From: Thermodesulfobacteriota bacterium | Lineage (GTDB): Bacteria > Desulfobacterota > WTBG01 > CAIYCZ01 > CAIRTM01 | Direction of reading: 5' to 3' | DNA: 39,461 bases | NCBI GenBank assembly: GCA_028278025.1 | Contig: JANQFE010000141.1 | Span: 1-39,461, forward strand | In this document: piece by piece, positions 16,988-24,305 of the stretch | Layout: each line of letters opens with the position of its first letter | Position numbering within the stretch: the first letter of the stretch is position 1 | Translations under genes and position numbers: made by a program | Notes under the pieces: generated by a model | What the model was told of the DNA's origin: nothing | Seen by the model: only the letters and a program-made list of their open reading frames with translations | Database searches by the model: none

Positions 16988-18827
16988 TATTACGCATTGG
17001 TGCTGGAGCAGTACAGGCAAAAAGTTTTCAAACAGAGAGTTGTTTTCTTTTGCACAAAACATTGCCGCTCAAACTGAAATCGACAACAATGACCTGCATC
17101 GACAAATAGCAAAAGCACATGCACAACATGAAAATTCAGTCAGTAAGAATGCACAGAAACAGCTTGAACAGTATACTGCAAAACAGCTTGAGGATGCTGT
17201 TCAAAAAATCAGAGGCACTAAAGGCGGCAGGCATGCGCAAAGACATGACCAGGGGTTGGGAAAGAGGGGCCAGGAAGTAGGTAATGGGGAACAGGGCCCA
17301 GGTTCCAGGGAGCAGAGAACTGATCATAATAGCAGCATTGTTCAACAAGCTGCTCAGGCTGCCCTGGATGAGGCCGCTGAACTGCTTTCTGAAAAAGACA
17401 GACAGTTGCTTAAACGATCAACAAAGCATCTGCATAGTTATAAAGATCTTTTTGAGCTGGCAAAAAAAATTGAAAACTCCATAACAGCAACAACTGCCGG
17501 CAACCATTCAAATGATTCAAAGAAATGCAGTGCAACCGGAGGCGAAGCTCAGGAAAAAAGTTTTTCCCCTTTGCAAAAAGAGGTTTACAAGGGCAGACAT
17601 GCTTTTGGTGCCCCAGGCAAGCATGCATTACCGCTGGATGGATTTGACCGCCTGCCGGTACCAGAGGATTCACGTGATGGTTATGAAGGGTCTGTTTTAT
17701 CTGATAATGAAGATACAGTTGCACTTAAAAAACAAACAAAGACAAGCAGTTCTGTACAACTTTCCTTTATTAAAACAATACAGCAGATATCTTCTAACTA
17801 TCATCGTATAAAAAGAAAAATGCACCGGCATATCGAACCTGAATTAAGCAGTGCAGAAATACGTTTGATGGTCGACCAGCTTATCCAGCACACTATTATA
17901 AGTCGGACATTTTCAGATACATTCCTTGTGAACCGGGAAAAGGTAGCATACCTGCTTGCAAAAAATGTATTTCTGCAGATAAAAAAATTATTGCCCCTGC
18001 AACGACAATTAAGAACCGGAACGCATACAGCGGGCACACGGGGATTACAGACTGTTCAGCCTGACAAAACACAACGTGCACGCCATATTACTTCACGGAT
18101 AGCTTTTGTCTCAACGCTCAGAAGAGGACTGACAAGAAGATCACTTTACCCGCGTTCATCACTGCTGGATGAGGAAGACATCGTGGAGTATGCCAGTAGA
18201 AAAAAAGTAGGTTATTCCGTTGTAATTGCAGTAGATATTTCCGGGGCACTACAGTTCGGCCGCAGGATTAAGGGTGTGAGAAAGGCGTGTCTGGCATTCG
18301 GATATTATCTCAAGCACTACCATCCTTATGATAAGGTAAGGTTTGTTGCCTACCATGAAATACCTCGGGAGATATCTTTTTCGCAGGTACCCAAGCTTCG
18401 AGCCATTAACGGCGTGGGTAAAGATATCGGCGGATGTTTAAAAAAATGCAGGGAGATGCTTTTACGTGATCCTGATCGTGTACCGGTTATTATACTTATC
18501 GGTGACGGACTGCCGGCACGTGGAGAAAATGCCGGCTTCTACAGGTTCAGGGAACATAACCGTGAATATTTTGATAAAGCTTATGAAAATGCACGCTTGC
18601 TTCGCAGAGAAGGAGTTCTTTTTACTTTTTTACAATTCAGGGAAGACAGACATTTATGGCAGGAATACTCTGATGAAACAGCACAAAAAATTACTGGTTA
18701 CGCTCATGGGACTCTTTATAAAATTAACAGTATAGATGATATAACAACATCATTGCTAAAGACATATGACGATTACAAAAAGGTTTACCGCCCGCTGATT
18801 GAATCAACGAGACGTCACTTTGCATAA
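16950..18827 (+). CDS. VWA-domain partner of the AAA+ ATPase
   Basis: A protein of about 625 residues ending in a von Willebrand A domain (about 423-610). The N-terminal 100 residues are helical; a low-complexity linker follows, rich in Gly, Gln and Arg, then a basic helical region. The metal-ion-dependent adhesion site is altered: the first motif reads DISGA at 429-433 instead of DxSxS, the threonine site lies in GVGKDIGG, and the aspartate motif GDGLP is kept. The layout of a C-terminal VWA after a long acidic/basic linker recalls CobT and ChlD. An upstream in-frame start at 16863 exists, but the 16950 ATG leaves a shorter overlap with the ATPase gene. The two probably form a complex. Confidence 0.8.
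   Translation: MSEDVSKVKNLFDITHWCWSSTGKKFSNRELFSFAQNIAAQTEIDNNDLHRQIAKAHAQHENSVSKNAQKQLEQYTAKQLEDAVQKIRGTKGGRHAQRHDQGLGKRGQEVGNGEQGPGSREQRTDHNSSIVQQAAQAALDEAAELLSEKDRQLLKRSTKHLHSYKDLFELAKKIENSITATTAGNHSNDSKKCSATGGEAQEKSFSPLQKEVYKGRHAFGAPGKHALPLDGFDRLPVPEDSRDGYEGSVLSDNEDTVALKKQTKTSSSVQLSFIKTIQQISSNYHRIKRKMHRHIEPELSSAEIRLMVDQLIQHTIISRTFSDTFLVNREKVAYLLAKNVFLQIKKLLPLQRQLRTGTHTAGTRGLQTVQPDKTQRARHITSRIAFVSTLRRGLTRRSLYPRSSLLDEEDIVEYASRKKVGYSVVIAVDISGALQFGRRIKGVRKACLAFGYYLKHYHPYDKVRFVAYHEIPREISFSQVPKLRAINGVGKDIGGCLKKCREMLLRDPDRVPVIILIGDGLPARGENAGFYRFREHNREYFDKAYENARLLRREGVLFTFLQFREDRHLWQEYSDETAQKITGYAHGTLYKINSIDDITTSLLKTYDDYKKVYRPLIESTRRHFA
17250..17320. repeat. G-rich palindromic low-complexity segment inside the VWA gene
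   Basis: This purine-rich stretch, made of variations on GGGAACAGGG and containing the near-palindrome GGAACAGGGCCCAGGTTCC, encodes a Gly/Gln/Arg linker. Its base composition differs sharply from the AT-rich flanks. It looks like a short dispersed repeat that entered in frame, which linkers tolerate. Confidence 0.5.
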
Positions 18828-19001
18828 TTGACTAAATATGATACACTACATCGGGTATGTTATATACCGGTAGTTTCCTATGGACATATATATCCGCTGC
18901 AGGAATGTTAATGATAGCCAAAACGCCGGCATATCTTGGCATAGCTACCAGCCACAACTTTTGGCCGTGCAAACCGATTCGATTTAAATCAGGAGGTTAT
19001 T

Positions 19002-19787
19002 ATGGCTAATCCGGACAGAGTAATTGATTTTTTGAAAGAAGTGCAGGCTATGTTTGAGACTTTCTGCATTTCACAGAATGGTAATACCGGTCTTAACAAA
19101 CAGTCCTGGGACAGCCCCCTTGGGAAGATAGATGTAGCCCTGTCATGTGGAGATGTTTTGGAAAAAGCGAGTTATATTTACTGTGATCTTGAGATTGATA
19201 CCCCGCCGGTTCTTGCAGAGAAAATGCACTGGGAGGGGGAGAAAATGCAGGCCATTGTTTTGGAAATAGGTATACATCCCGTTAATCCTCATATTCCAAA
19301 AAGCTATATCGAGTTGCGGGCAAACATAGCAGGAAGTGTTGTATTAGCCGGTGGAACAGATATCTTTCCCTATATAACCCATCAGCGTGATATTACTCTT
19401 TTTTCTGAAAAGTTGCAGGTTCTATGTAAACAATATGGACTTGACTATGAGCAGATGCGAAAAACACGCATTGATTTTTTTACATCTAAATACAGCAAGG
19501 AAAATGTTGGCAGCCATGCAGGCCTTTACTTTTTTTACATGGAAGAAGATAAGTTTGAATTTTTTAAAGATATGGCAATGAGTTTTTTTGAAACATATGG
19601 CGAGCTCGTCGAAAAAAGAAAAAAAGAAAACTTTACCCAGCACGACAGAGACCATATGCAGAGACTCCATGGGAAGTGGGCTCAATGGATTTTACTTGAA
19701 GATGAAGGCACACGGTTTGGCCTTGATAAGGGCATTCCACCTGAGGCATTGCTTGGTGCGATACTTCCACCAATAGCAAAATTTTAA
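19002..19787 (+). CDS. Divergent HemF-like protein (coproporphyrinogen III oxidase superfamily)
   Basis: A 261-residue protein whose whole length follows the oxygen-dependent coproporphyrinogen oxidase pattern. Matching blocks are GDVLEKASYIYCDL (50-63), IHPVNPHIP (91-99), ELRANIAG (104-111), AGGTDIFPYI (116-125), GLYFF (174-178), EGTRFGL (235-241) and PEALLGAILPPIAKF (247-261). Arg106 and Asp120 fall at conserved positions, but the active-site histidine of the VHMNVR block is replaced (SYIELR, Tyr102) and the RGIGGIFFDD block is degraded. It is therefore either an unusual substrate variant or no longer an oxidase. A strong AGGAGG precedes the ATG. It follows the AAA/VWA pair at 174 bp. Using O2 would be odd in an anaerobe. 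Homology is clear to me by eye; function is open. Confidence 0.75.
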   Translation: MANPDRVIDFLKEVQAMFETFCISQNGNTGLNKQSWDSPLGKIDVALSCGDVLEKASYIYCDLEIDTPPVLAEKMHWEGEKMQAIVLEIGIHPVNPHIPKSYIELRANIAGSVVLAGGTDIFPYITHQRDITLFSEKLQVLCKQYGLDYEQMRKTRIDFFTSKYSKENVGSHAGLYFFYMEEDKFEFFKDMAMSFFETYGELVEKRKKENFTQHDRDHMQRLHGKWAQWILLEDEGTRFGLDKGIPPEALLGAILPPIAKF

Positions 19788-19799
19788 AGGTTTATTACC

Positions 19800-20066
19800 A
19801 TGAGTTTTAGGCGCAGAGATATTTCTCCCAAGCTGAAAACAAGAAAAAAATTTGTAACCGCCCCCCGCCACATTTATCAGGTCGGGCGCAATGATCCCTG
19901 TCCCTGCGGCAGTGCTAAAAAGTACAAAGACTGTCATGCTGATAAGGGTGAAGCCTATCTGAAGAAACTGGCCCGGGAGCAAGAAAAAGAACGCCTTCAA
20001 AAACTACGTTCGGACCTGAAGCAGAAGGGTGTTCCCTGGTGGAAACGATTATTTGTGCGTATTTAG
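19800..20066 (+). CDS. Small SEC-C motif protein
   Basis: An 88-residue basic protein centred on a SEC-C zinc knuckle, RNDPCPCGSAKKYKDCH (about residues 34-50), followed by a charged helix (KLAREQEKERLQKLRSDLKQ) and WWKRLF at the end. In SecA this motif binds zinc and contacts SecB or ribosomes; stand-alone copies are thought to be adaptors or nucleic-acid-linked proteins. It lies 12 bp after the HemF-like gene and is probably co-transcribed. It is the second SEC-C protein in this run. Confidence 0.82.
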   Translation: MSFRRRDISPKLKTRKKFVTAPRHIYQVGRNDPCPCGSAKKYKDCHADKGEAYLKKLAREQEKERLQKLRSDLKQKGVPWWKRLFVRI

Positions 20067-20160
20067 CGCAGCCTCACCGTTGAAACTGCACAGGCTAGAG
20101 CATTTCACAGAAAAACATAGCCGATTTTCCTGAGAAAAGACTTTGCAGAATACAAAATGG

Positions 20161-20180
20161 ATCCCCGCTTTCGCGGGGAT
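20161..20180. repeat. GC-rich hairpin of a common dispersed type
   Basis: ATCCCCGC-tttc-GCGGGGAT is a perfect 8-bp stem, flanked by TGG and GACATC. This TGGATxCCCGC...GCGGGxATGACA form is a REP-like element met in many bacterial genomes. Here it follows the rightward SEC-C gene and has no T-run, so I do not call it a terminator. Confidence 0.6.
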
Positions 20181-20199
20181 GACATCATAAAGCAAACAC

Positions 20200-20225
20200 A
20201 AAAAACGCCGGGCTGCCCCGGCGTT
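20200..20225 (-). terminator. Rho-independent terminator of the DUF4160/DUF2442 pair
   Basis: Read on the minus strand, a 9-bp stem (AACGCCGGG against CCCGGCGTT, 4-nt loop) ends in a run of T. It lies about 15 bp beyond the stop codon of the DUF2442 gene, the expected place for intrinsic termination. Confidence 0.82.
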
Positions 20226-20240
20226 CGCTCAAGCCACTGG

Positions 20241-20513
20241 TTATGCTTTATCAGATTGATTTCTTGGAGCTGGAGCCCCTCTGAGCAGGCCTTCCGTACT
20301 TAGATCCTCGTCAATGTCAGGCCAGTGGATGCCATAGCCCCCGCCGCTTTTTTGCCAGTTCTCTCTTTGTTCCGGTGTAGCATTAAGAAGTTTAGGGTAC
20401 CATACGATGGGAACTGTTATTGTCCGGCCATCCATCAAGTCAACACTTATGGCATCGCTGGTAAAATGAACGTCTGTTACGCGCTCATCAGATGTTTGTA
20501 CCAAAATACCCAT
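20241..20513 (-). CDS. DUF2442 domain protein
   Basis: A 90-residue protein of the DUF2442 family: RVTDVHFTSDAISVDLMDGRTITVPIVWYPKL followed by GYGIHWPDIDEDLSTEGLL, the characteristic ending. DUF2442 genes are very often found directly after DUF4160 genes, as here, and the pair is commonly suspected to be a toxin-antitoxin-like unit, without firm proof. It overlaps the DUF4160 gene by 26 bases, so the two are coupled. Terminator directly downstream. Confidence 0.88.
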   Translation of the reverse strand: MGILVQTSDERVTDVHFTSDAISVDLMDGRTITVPIVWYPKLLNATPEQRENWQKSGGGYGIHWPDIDEDLSTEGLLRGAPAPRNQSDKA

Positions 20514-20730
20514 GCCAGGCCTCCAATAAACGGTTTTGATTTTCTAAAATTATAGTTTCTATTTTTAATAATTCGTTTGGTCTGTAACCGATGTTTCTGG
20601 CCACGTGAACAGGATCCAACCAGAACTTCGCTGAAAAATCGTCGCGATCAACATGAACATGTGGTGGCTCATTCGGCTCGTGGCTATGGAAATAGATACG
20701 ATATGGCCCTGTTCTTAAAACTGTCGGCAT
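20488..20730 (-). CDS. DUF4160 domain protein
   Basis: An 80-residue protein of the DUF4160 family, with the diagnostic YRIYFHSHEPNEPPHVHVDR near the N terminus and FWLDPVHVARNIGY after it. The conserved histidines suggest a metal or nucleic-acid site. It is translated first, with the DUF2442 partner overlapping its end. This is a mobile gene pair in many bacteria, and here it lies at the left edge of the accessory region. Confidence 0.88.
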   Translation of the reverse strand: MPTVLRTGPYRIYFHSHEPNEPPHVHVDRDDFSAKFWLDPVHVARNIGYRPNELLKIETIILENQNRLLEAWHGYFGTNI

Positions 20731-20826
20731 AGTTCTTTTCTGTTGTTTGCTATTTATTATAAATGCATCCTATTTTAAATACAATAGTTTATTTTATCGG
20801 TATTATTTCATAAATATCTTACTCCA

Positions 20827-20862
20827 AATTCCGCGAATTAACGCCCCGAATAGTGCGGAATT
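20827..20862. repeat. Inverted repeat AATTCCGC/GCGGAATT
   Basis: Perfect 8-bp arms separated by 20 nt, downstream of the CARDB-like gene and before the DUF4160 gene. There is no T-run. It may be a degraded recombination or REP site; I do not assign it. Confidence 0.4.
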
Positions 20863-20876
20863 AATAATCATGGGAC

Positions 20877-20904
20877 ACAAATAGGGACAGCTGTCCCTAT
20901 TTGT
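20877..20904. repeat. Perfect 28-bp GGGACAG palindrome
   Basis: The half-site ACAAATAGGGACAG is followed exactly by its complement. A diverged relative with separated arms lies at 24481-24568. The GGGACA core and the adjacent GACACC/GGTGTC resemble REP sequences handled by Y1 (RAYT) transposases. No transposase gene is in the window. Confidence 0.75.
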
Positions 20905-20937
20905 CCTTAGGCCTGACACCGTTGTCATTCGCTTCCG

Positions 20938-21741
20938 TCAATAGGACTCTCCGGGATTATGCACAAACCCGGAGATAGCAATCTCATTGTTGCTTTTATC
21001 GCGTTCTGCAATGTTATTATGCGGATCAATGACAGCAACGATTTGACAAGGACCTCGGTTAGGTAGAGAACTTGGGAAGACAAAAAACCCCCCCACAAAA
21101 TGGGTCGGAGATCGGCGGCTAGCTGTGCCCTTCCCGAGCTCAACTCGCCCATTAGAATGACCGTCAGCATAAACGGCAATCTCAATAGCATTGGGGCTCC
21201 CGGAATACCCCTGGGCCTCGATACCAACTTCGATATATGGGCTTCCAGACTTTGAGACATGCCAGACCCCACCTGTGAATTTGACCTGCTGAATATTCCA
21301 TTCACTGTTGAGAGGAAAAGCAAGATCGGTGGCTACCAAATCCGGCAAGCTGTATTTCGTCCGGTTAGGGCTCTCTGGTGTCGGTGGTTTATAGCTCTTT
21401 CTTAATGAATCCAACTCCTCTCTCACGCACTTACGAAAATCTTTATTTTCTGACATCTGATGCTCTCTAAGAACTCTCTGGCGTCCTTCCCATTCCTCGC
21501 GAGTATACTCGAAAGTACCATTCAATCCCCCGCCCTTTTTACCCAATAAACTAACTTGAATATTACCATTTGCCAGAACTTTGATTTTGTAGTCTTTACC
21601 TTCGATAAATTCGGTAGCACAACGAGACCTTGCAATATTTGTTAATACTTCTTCGTGCTTCAATTGTTCATCAGTGAAAGAAGAAACAGAAACGGGAATT
21701 AAAAGAAAAAGACCGAAAAAATACAATTGTCCTATTTTCAT
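20938..21741 (-). CDS. Secreted protein with C-terminal CARDB-like domain
   Basis: A 267-residue exported protein. I use the ATG at 21741 because AAGGAG lies seven bases upstream and a clear signal peptide follows (MKIGQLYFFGLFLLIPVSVSS, cleavage near residue 21). Residues 22-120 are charged and helical (FEYTREEWEGRQRVLREHQ). Residues 132-257 resemble a CARDB or Ig-like adhesion domain: LPDLVATDLAF, VEVGIEAQGYSG and the typical closing AVIDPHNNIAERDKSNNEIAI. The likely site is periplasm or cell surface. The role is unknown. It sits between the DUF4160 pair and the first clear attC; I see no attC after its stop codon, so it may be an ordinary gene or a cassette whose attC was destroyed by the palindrome there. 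Confidence 0.72.
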   Translation of the reverse strand: MKIGQLYFFGLFLLIPVSVSSFTDEQLKHEEVLTNIARSRCATEFIEGKDYKIKVLANGNIQVSLLGKKGGGLNGTFEYTREEWEGRQRVLREHQMSENKDFRKCVREELDSLRKSYKPPTPESPNRTKYSLPDLVATDLAFPLNSEWNIQQVKFTGGVWHVSKSGSPYIEVGIEAQGYSGSPNAIEIAVYADGHSNGRVELGKGTASRRSPTHFVGGFFVFPSSLPNRGPCQIVAVIDPHNNIAERDKSNNEIAISGFVHNPGESY

Positions 21742-21786
21742 TTCATAACTCCTTTCCAAGAAAATTAGCAGATTCTTTGATCTTTG

Positions 21787-21879
21787 GCCGAACGCCTCAA
21801 TAACCGGCAGCCTGGCCGGAACGAAGTGTAGGGAAGGCTGTCCGGCGCCGAAGGCGCGTAGTTGATTGATTTGTTAGGC
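21787..21879 (-). other. attC site of the 169-residue cassette
   Basis: On the cassette strand it opens with GCCTAAC, which contains the stop codon of the gene, and closes with GTTCGGC 93 bp later. Between them is a GC-rich self-complementary stretch. The outer heptamers are exact partners except at one base, as in typical attC sites. Confidence 0.78.
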
Positions 21880-22383
21880 ATGCCAATCCTCATGCAAGAC
21901 TGTAGATTCCATGCTGTATACGTTTGCCTGGTTGGCCACTGAAACAACATGATTGTCGCCACAAATTAACAAATTAGGCCACATGCCAAGTTGCTCAATT
22001 TGCTTTAACCAGAATCTTTCTCGAAGTTGATTCGAAGCCTTTATCTCAGATTGAATAGTATCTTCATCAGCATCATCAAGTATATGGGAAGCCCTTATGT
22101 CGTTTTCCTGCTGTATACCTAGCTCAAGCCTCTCTGCTCTAGTTGGGTCGCAATACTGATGCGTTAACTGTTGAGATTCAGCAATGTCATATGGCAGAGA
22201 ATGCTTTAGGCCATGTTCATTTTGGGCTTCCAAGCTATTCTCTTCAGATAGGGCTTCTATGGAGTACCTTGATATAACTTTTAATATTTCCTTTTTAAAC
22301 ATAGAAATGTGGTCAACAGAAATACTTGTATCGGGTCTTTGATACATATGGCTAGTTCCGAATATGTATAGCTGTCTATCCAT
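21874..22383 (-). CDS. Integron cassette protein of unknown function, 169 residues
   Basis: I do not recognise this 169-residue protein. It is acidic and largely helical, with an opening FGTSHMYQ, a central segment rich in Glu and Gln, and an end NLLICGDNHVVSVANQ. The GTSH and GDNH motifs recall TraB/ChaN-type folds, but the resemblance is weak. No signal peptide or membrane helix. Translation starts seven bases after the preceding attC and ends within its own attC, which is how gene cassettes are packed. Codon use and base composition are mixed relative to the neighbours. A defence or stress role is common for such cassettes but is not shown. Confidence 0.7.
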   Translation of the reverse strand: MDRQLYIFGTSHMYQRPDTSISVDHISMFKKEILKVISRYSIEALSEENSLEAQNEHGLKHSLPYDIAESQQLTHQYCDPTRAERLELGIQQENDIRASHILDDADEDTIQSEIKASNQLRERFWLKQIEQLGMWPNLLICGDNHVVSVANQANVYSMESTVLHEDWHA

Positions 22384-22389
22384 GATTTT

Positions 22390-22468
22390 GCCTAACGCCT
22401 GTTTAACCTGCGTTTTTCAGAGCGACGCAGGAGCGGCGAAAAACGTCAGGTTGAAACTTTTGTTGGAT
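22390..22468 (-). other. attC site of the SEC-C cassette (canonical ends)
   Basis: On the cassette strand it opens ATCCAAC and closes GTTAGGC, both exact RYYYAAC/GTTRRRY matches, 79 bp in total. The inner arms AACCTGaCGTTTTTC and GAAAAACGcAGGTT are complementary, each with a single extra or changed base. It is the clearest attC in the window. Confidence 0.9.
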
Positions 22469-22470
22469 TT

Positions 22471-23736
22471 TTATGTCTCTGAAATTATGTATTTACTTGA
22501 AAAGTCTTTGATCCTATTTTGTGCTTCAGCATTATCCTTATTTCCTTTTTCAACTAAATCCATATCTCCGGTTCTTATGCCTTCGATCATATCTTCGAAT
22601 GAACTTCTAAGTGATTCAAAACAATCAATTAACTGATTGTGCAGGATTTCTTTTCCCGGTGGAATTAAAACTGATTCCAATTTGTCTTGAACATCTTTTA
22701 AACGGGGAATCATCTGCATAACTTTTGAGACATTATGCAATATACTGTTTTCTATATTTGCATTCAATTTAGCAGAAGTCTTGGTATACTCCTCAAGAAT
22801 CTCTTTGAGCTTTAAGTGCCAATTGTCAATTAAATACGTTGGAACTATGTCAGGATAGATTTTAGAAATTGAGCCAAGTATTTCATTATATAAATTCTGT
22901 AGTAAATTGCTATCTTCGTGACTTATAGCACGATTGTGGGCCTCATCTTTTCTTATTTCATTGAGCTTTCCAATTTGGCTTTTGAATTTTGTCTTTGAAG
23001 AAAATATCATTTCAAAGCATTCCCAGTTCTTCACAATTATCTTTTTCAGATTTACTAGAAATGTAAAATCAATAAGTTCTTGACCGAAGTTTGAAAGGTA
23101 ACCATTTTTTTCTTCAAAAAATGTTTCTGCAGTGTTTCTAATCTCATCTGGCACCAAATTAACCCACCAATTGCTGTCTTTTTCTTTTAATTGACTGCAA
23201 ATGAGAGATCTTAATCCCTTTTCAATTTGTGATATTTTTTGTTTTGCTTGTTGGAGTCTGTGATCATCAGAGTTGTCGACAAATATTGTGTTTTTATACC
23301 ACTCTATAGATTTCCCTTCTGAAATATATTTCGCTGTATCAGTAGAGCATATTGCATAAAGAATTTCCTGATCATCTTCATTAATTGCTTTACTAGCGTA
23401 GTTTTTTATAAAGGTGAATTTTGGATTCTCTTTAAAAAACGAATACATAAAAGAAATGATATAACTAATTTCAGTTTTTATTTTTATTGAGTCAGAGACC
23501 TCTGGAAAGAATTCACATGTTACAGTATCGCTGTTGATAACATAGACCTTTTTAACATTAATATATTGACTACCGCTGCCATGTTCTAATGGAATTTTTG
23601 CAAGCCCAAATTGAAGTACATCTAAAGCGGATTTAATGGAATCAACTTCTCCTTTTTCCGTTTTGTTCATACAACACTTTTTATATTTTTTACCACTTCC
23701 ACAAAAACAAGGGCTGTTTCTTGGATACTTGCTCAT
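22471..23736 (-). CDS. Integron cassette protein with N-terminal SEC-C motif
   Basis: A 421-residue protein opening with a SEC-C knuckle (RNSPCFCGSGKKYKKCC, Cys10, 12, 21, 22). The remainder is long, helical and AT-rich in codons, with no family I can name: a middle region with FKENPKFTFIKNYASKAI and LRSLICSQLKEKDSNWW, and a C-terminal coiled segment (LKEILEEYTKTSAKLNANIENS). I begin at the ATG two codons after a TTG. The stop codon lies directly before its attC. SEC-C domains at the N terminus of large unknown proteins are frequent in defence-associated and mobile genes; that is context, not proof. Confidence 0.75.
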   Translation of the reverse strand: MSKYPRNSPCFCGSGKKYKKCCMNKTEKGEVDSIKSALDVLQFGLAKIPLEHGSGSQYINVKKVYVINSDTVTCEFFPEVSDSIKIKTEISYIISFMYSFFKENPKFTFIKNYASKAINEDDQEILYAICSTDTAKYISEGKSIEWYKNTIFVDNSDDHRLQQAKQKISQIEKGLRSLICSQLKEKDSNWWVNLVPDEIRNTAETFFEEKNGYLSNFGQELIDFTFLVNLKKIIVKNWECFEMIFSSKTKFKSQIGKLNEIRKDEAHNRAISHEDSNLLQNLYNEILGSISKIYPDIVPTYLIDNWHLKLKEILEEYTKTSAKLNANIENSILHNVSKVMQMIPRLKDVQDKLESVLIPPGKEILHNQLIDCFESLRSSFEDMIEGIRTGDMDLVEKGNKDNAEAQNRIKDFSSKYIISET

Positions 23737-23749
23737 TTTCAATTTTTAA

Positions 23750-23846
23750 ATCCAACGACCAAGCTGTGCGGTGCTGAGCGAGCGCCAGCGAGCGAAGCGT
23801 CCGAGTGAGGAGCAACGCGACGAACGACACGAGCGCATGGTTAGGG
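23750..23846 (-). other. attC site of the acetyltransferase cassette
   Basis: On the cassette strand it opens CCCTAAC, which includes the TAA of the gene, and closes GTTGGAT, an exact GTTRRRY. It is 97 bp long with a large GC-rich variable terminal structure, within the normal attC size range. Confidence 0.8.
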
Positions 23847-24296
23847 CCATTCCTTCGCAGAACTTGACTTCACCGCGCGAAACATAACCTTCGCCGTACT
23901 TGGGCAAATGCCACCGAATTGCTTTGTGGCCTGAATTTCCAAAGGCGTATCTTCCCGGCGCACCAACTCAAAACCCAACCCGAGAAAATAAGAAAACGCG
24001 CTCTCAGTGAGCAAAAAGAGCCGCTCGACTCCTGCCCCAGCGGCCCGCCCCTCCAACTCTGCACAGATCGCTCTACCAACACCCGATCTTCTACGATCCG
24101 GTATAACGACGACTGAACGAACCAATCCCACTTTGCCATGCACTTCAAGCCCACCGACAGCAACTATTCTTTTGTTTTCTTCCGCCAACATGAACGCACC
24201 TATCTGCTCTGCACAGTCTTCTGTTGGAAGGTTACTCATTTCGAGAAGCTGAACGATGGTGGCCAAATCGTTTTTGTTCGCTTTTCGGATACGCAT
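23841..24296 (-). CDS. GNAT acetyltransferase, ArsN2-like (integron cassette)
   Basis: A 151-residue GNAT-fold N-acetyltransferase. The acetyl-CoA loop is VVIPDRRRSGVGRAI (R-x-x-G-x-G/A type) near residue 75. The sequence KVGLVRSVVV before it and VERLFLLTESAFSYFLGLGFE after it, plus the end TKQFGGICPSTAKVM, match the ArsN2 group linked to resistance to arsenic-containing compounds. No ars genes are nearby. It is the first cassette after the inner attI-like segment (ATG only about ten bases from the GTTCGG end), a position served by the Pc-like promoter. Its stop codon is part of its attC. The family is solid; the substrate is inferred from resemblance. Confidence 0.8.
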   Translation of the reverse strand: MRIRKANKNDLATIVQLLEMSNLPTEDCAEQIGAFMLAEENKRIVAVGGLEVHGKVGLVRSVVVIPDRRRSGVGRAICAELEGRAAGAGVERLFLLTESAFSYFLGLGFELVRREDTPLEIQATKQFGGICPSTAKVMFRAVKSSSAKEWP

Positions 24297-24305
24297 CTTT
24301 TCGGC

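Noticed and set aside
20740..20937. attC after the CARDB-like gene
   Set aside because: A GTTAATT and a distant AAC exist, but the inner arms are not complementary, so I do not call an attC.
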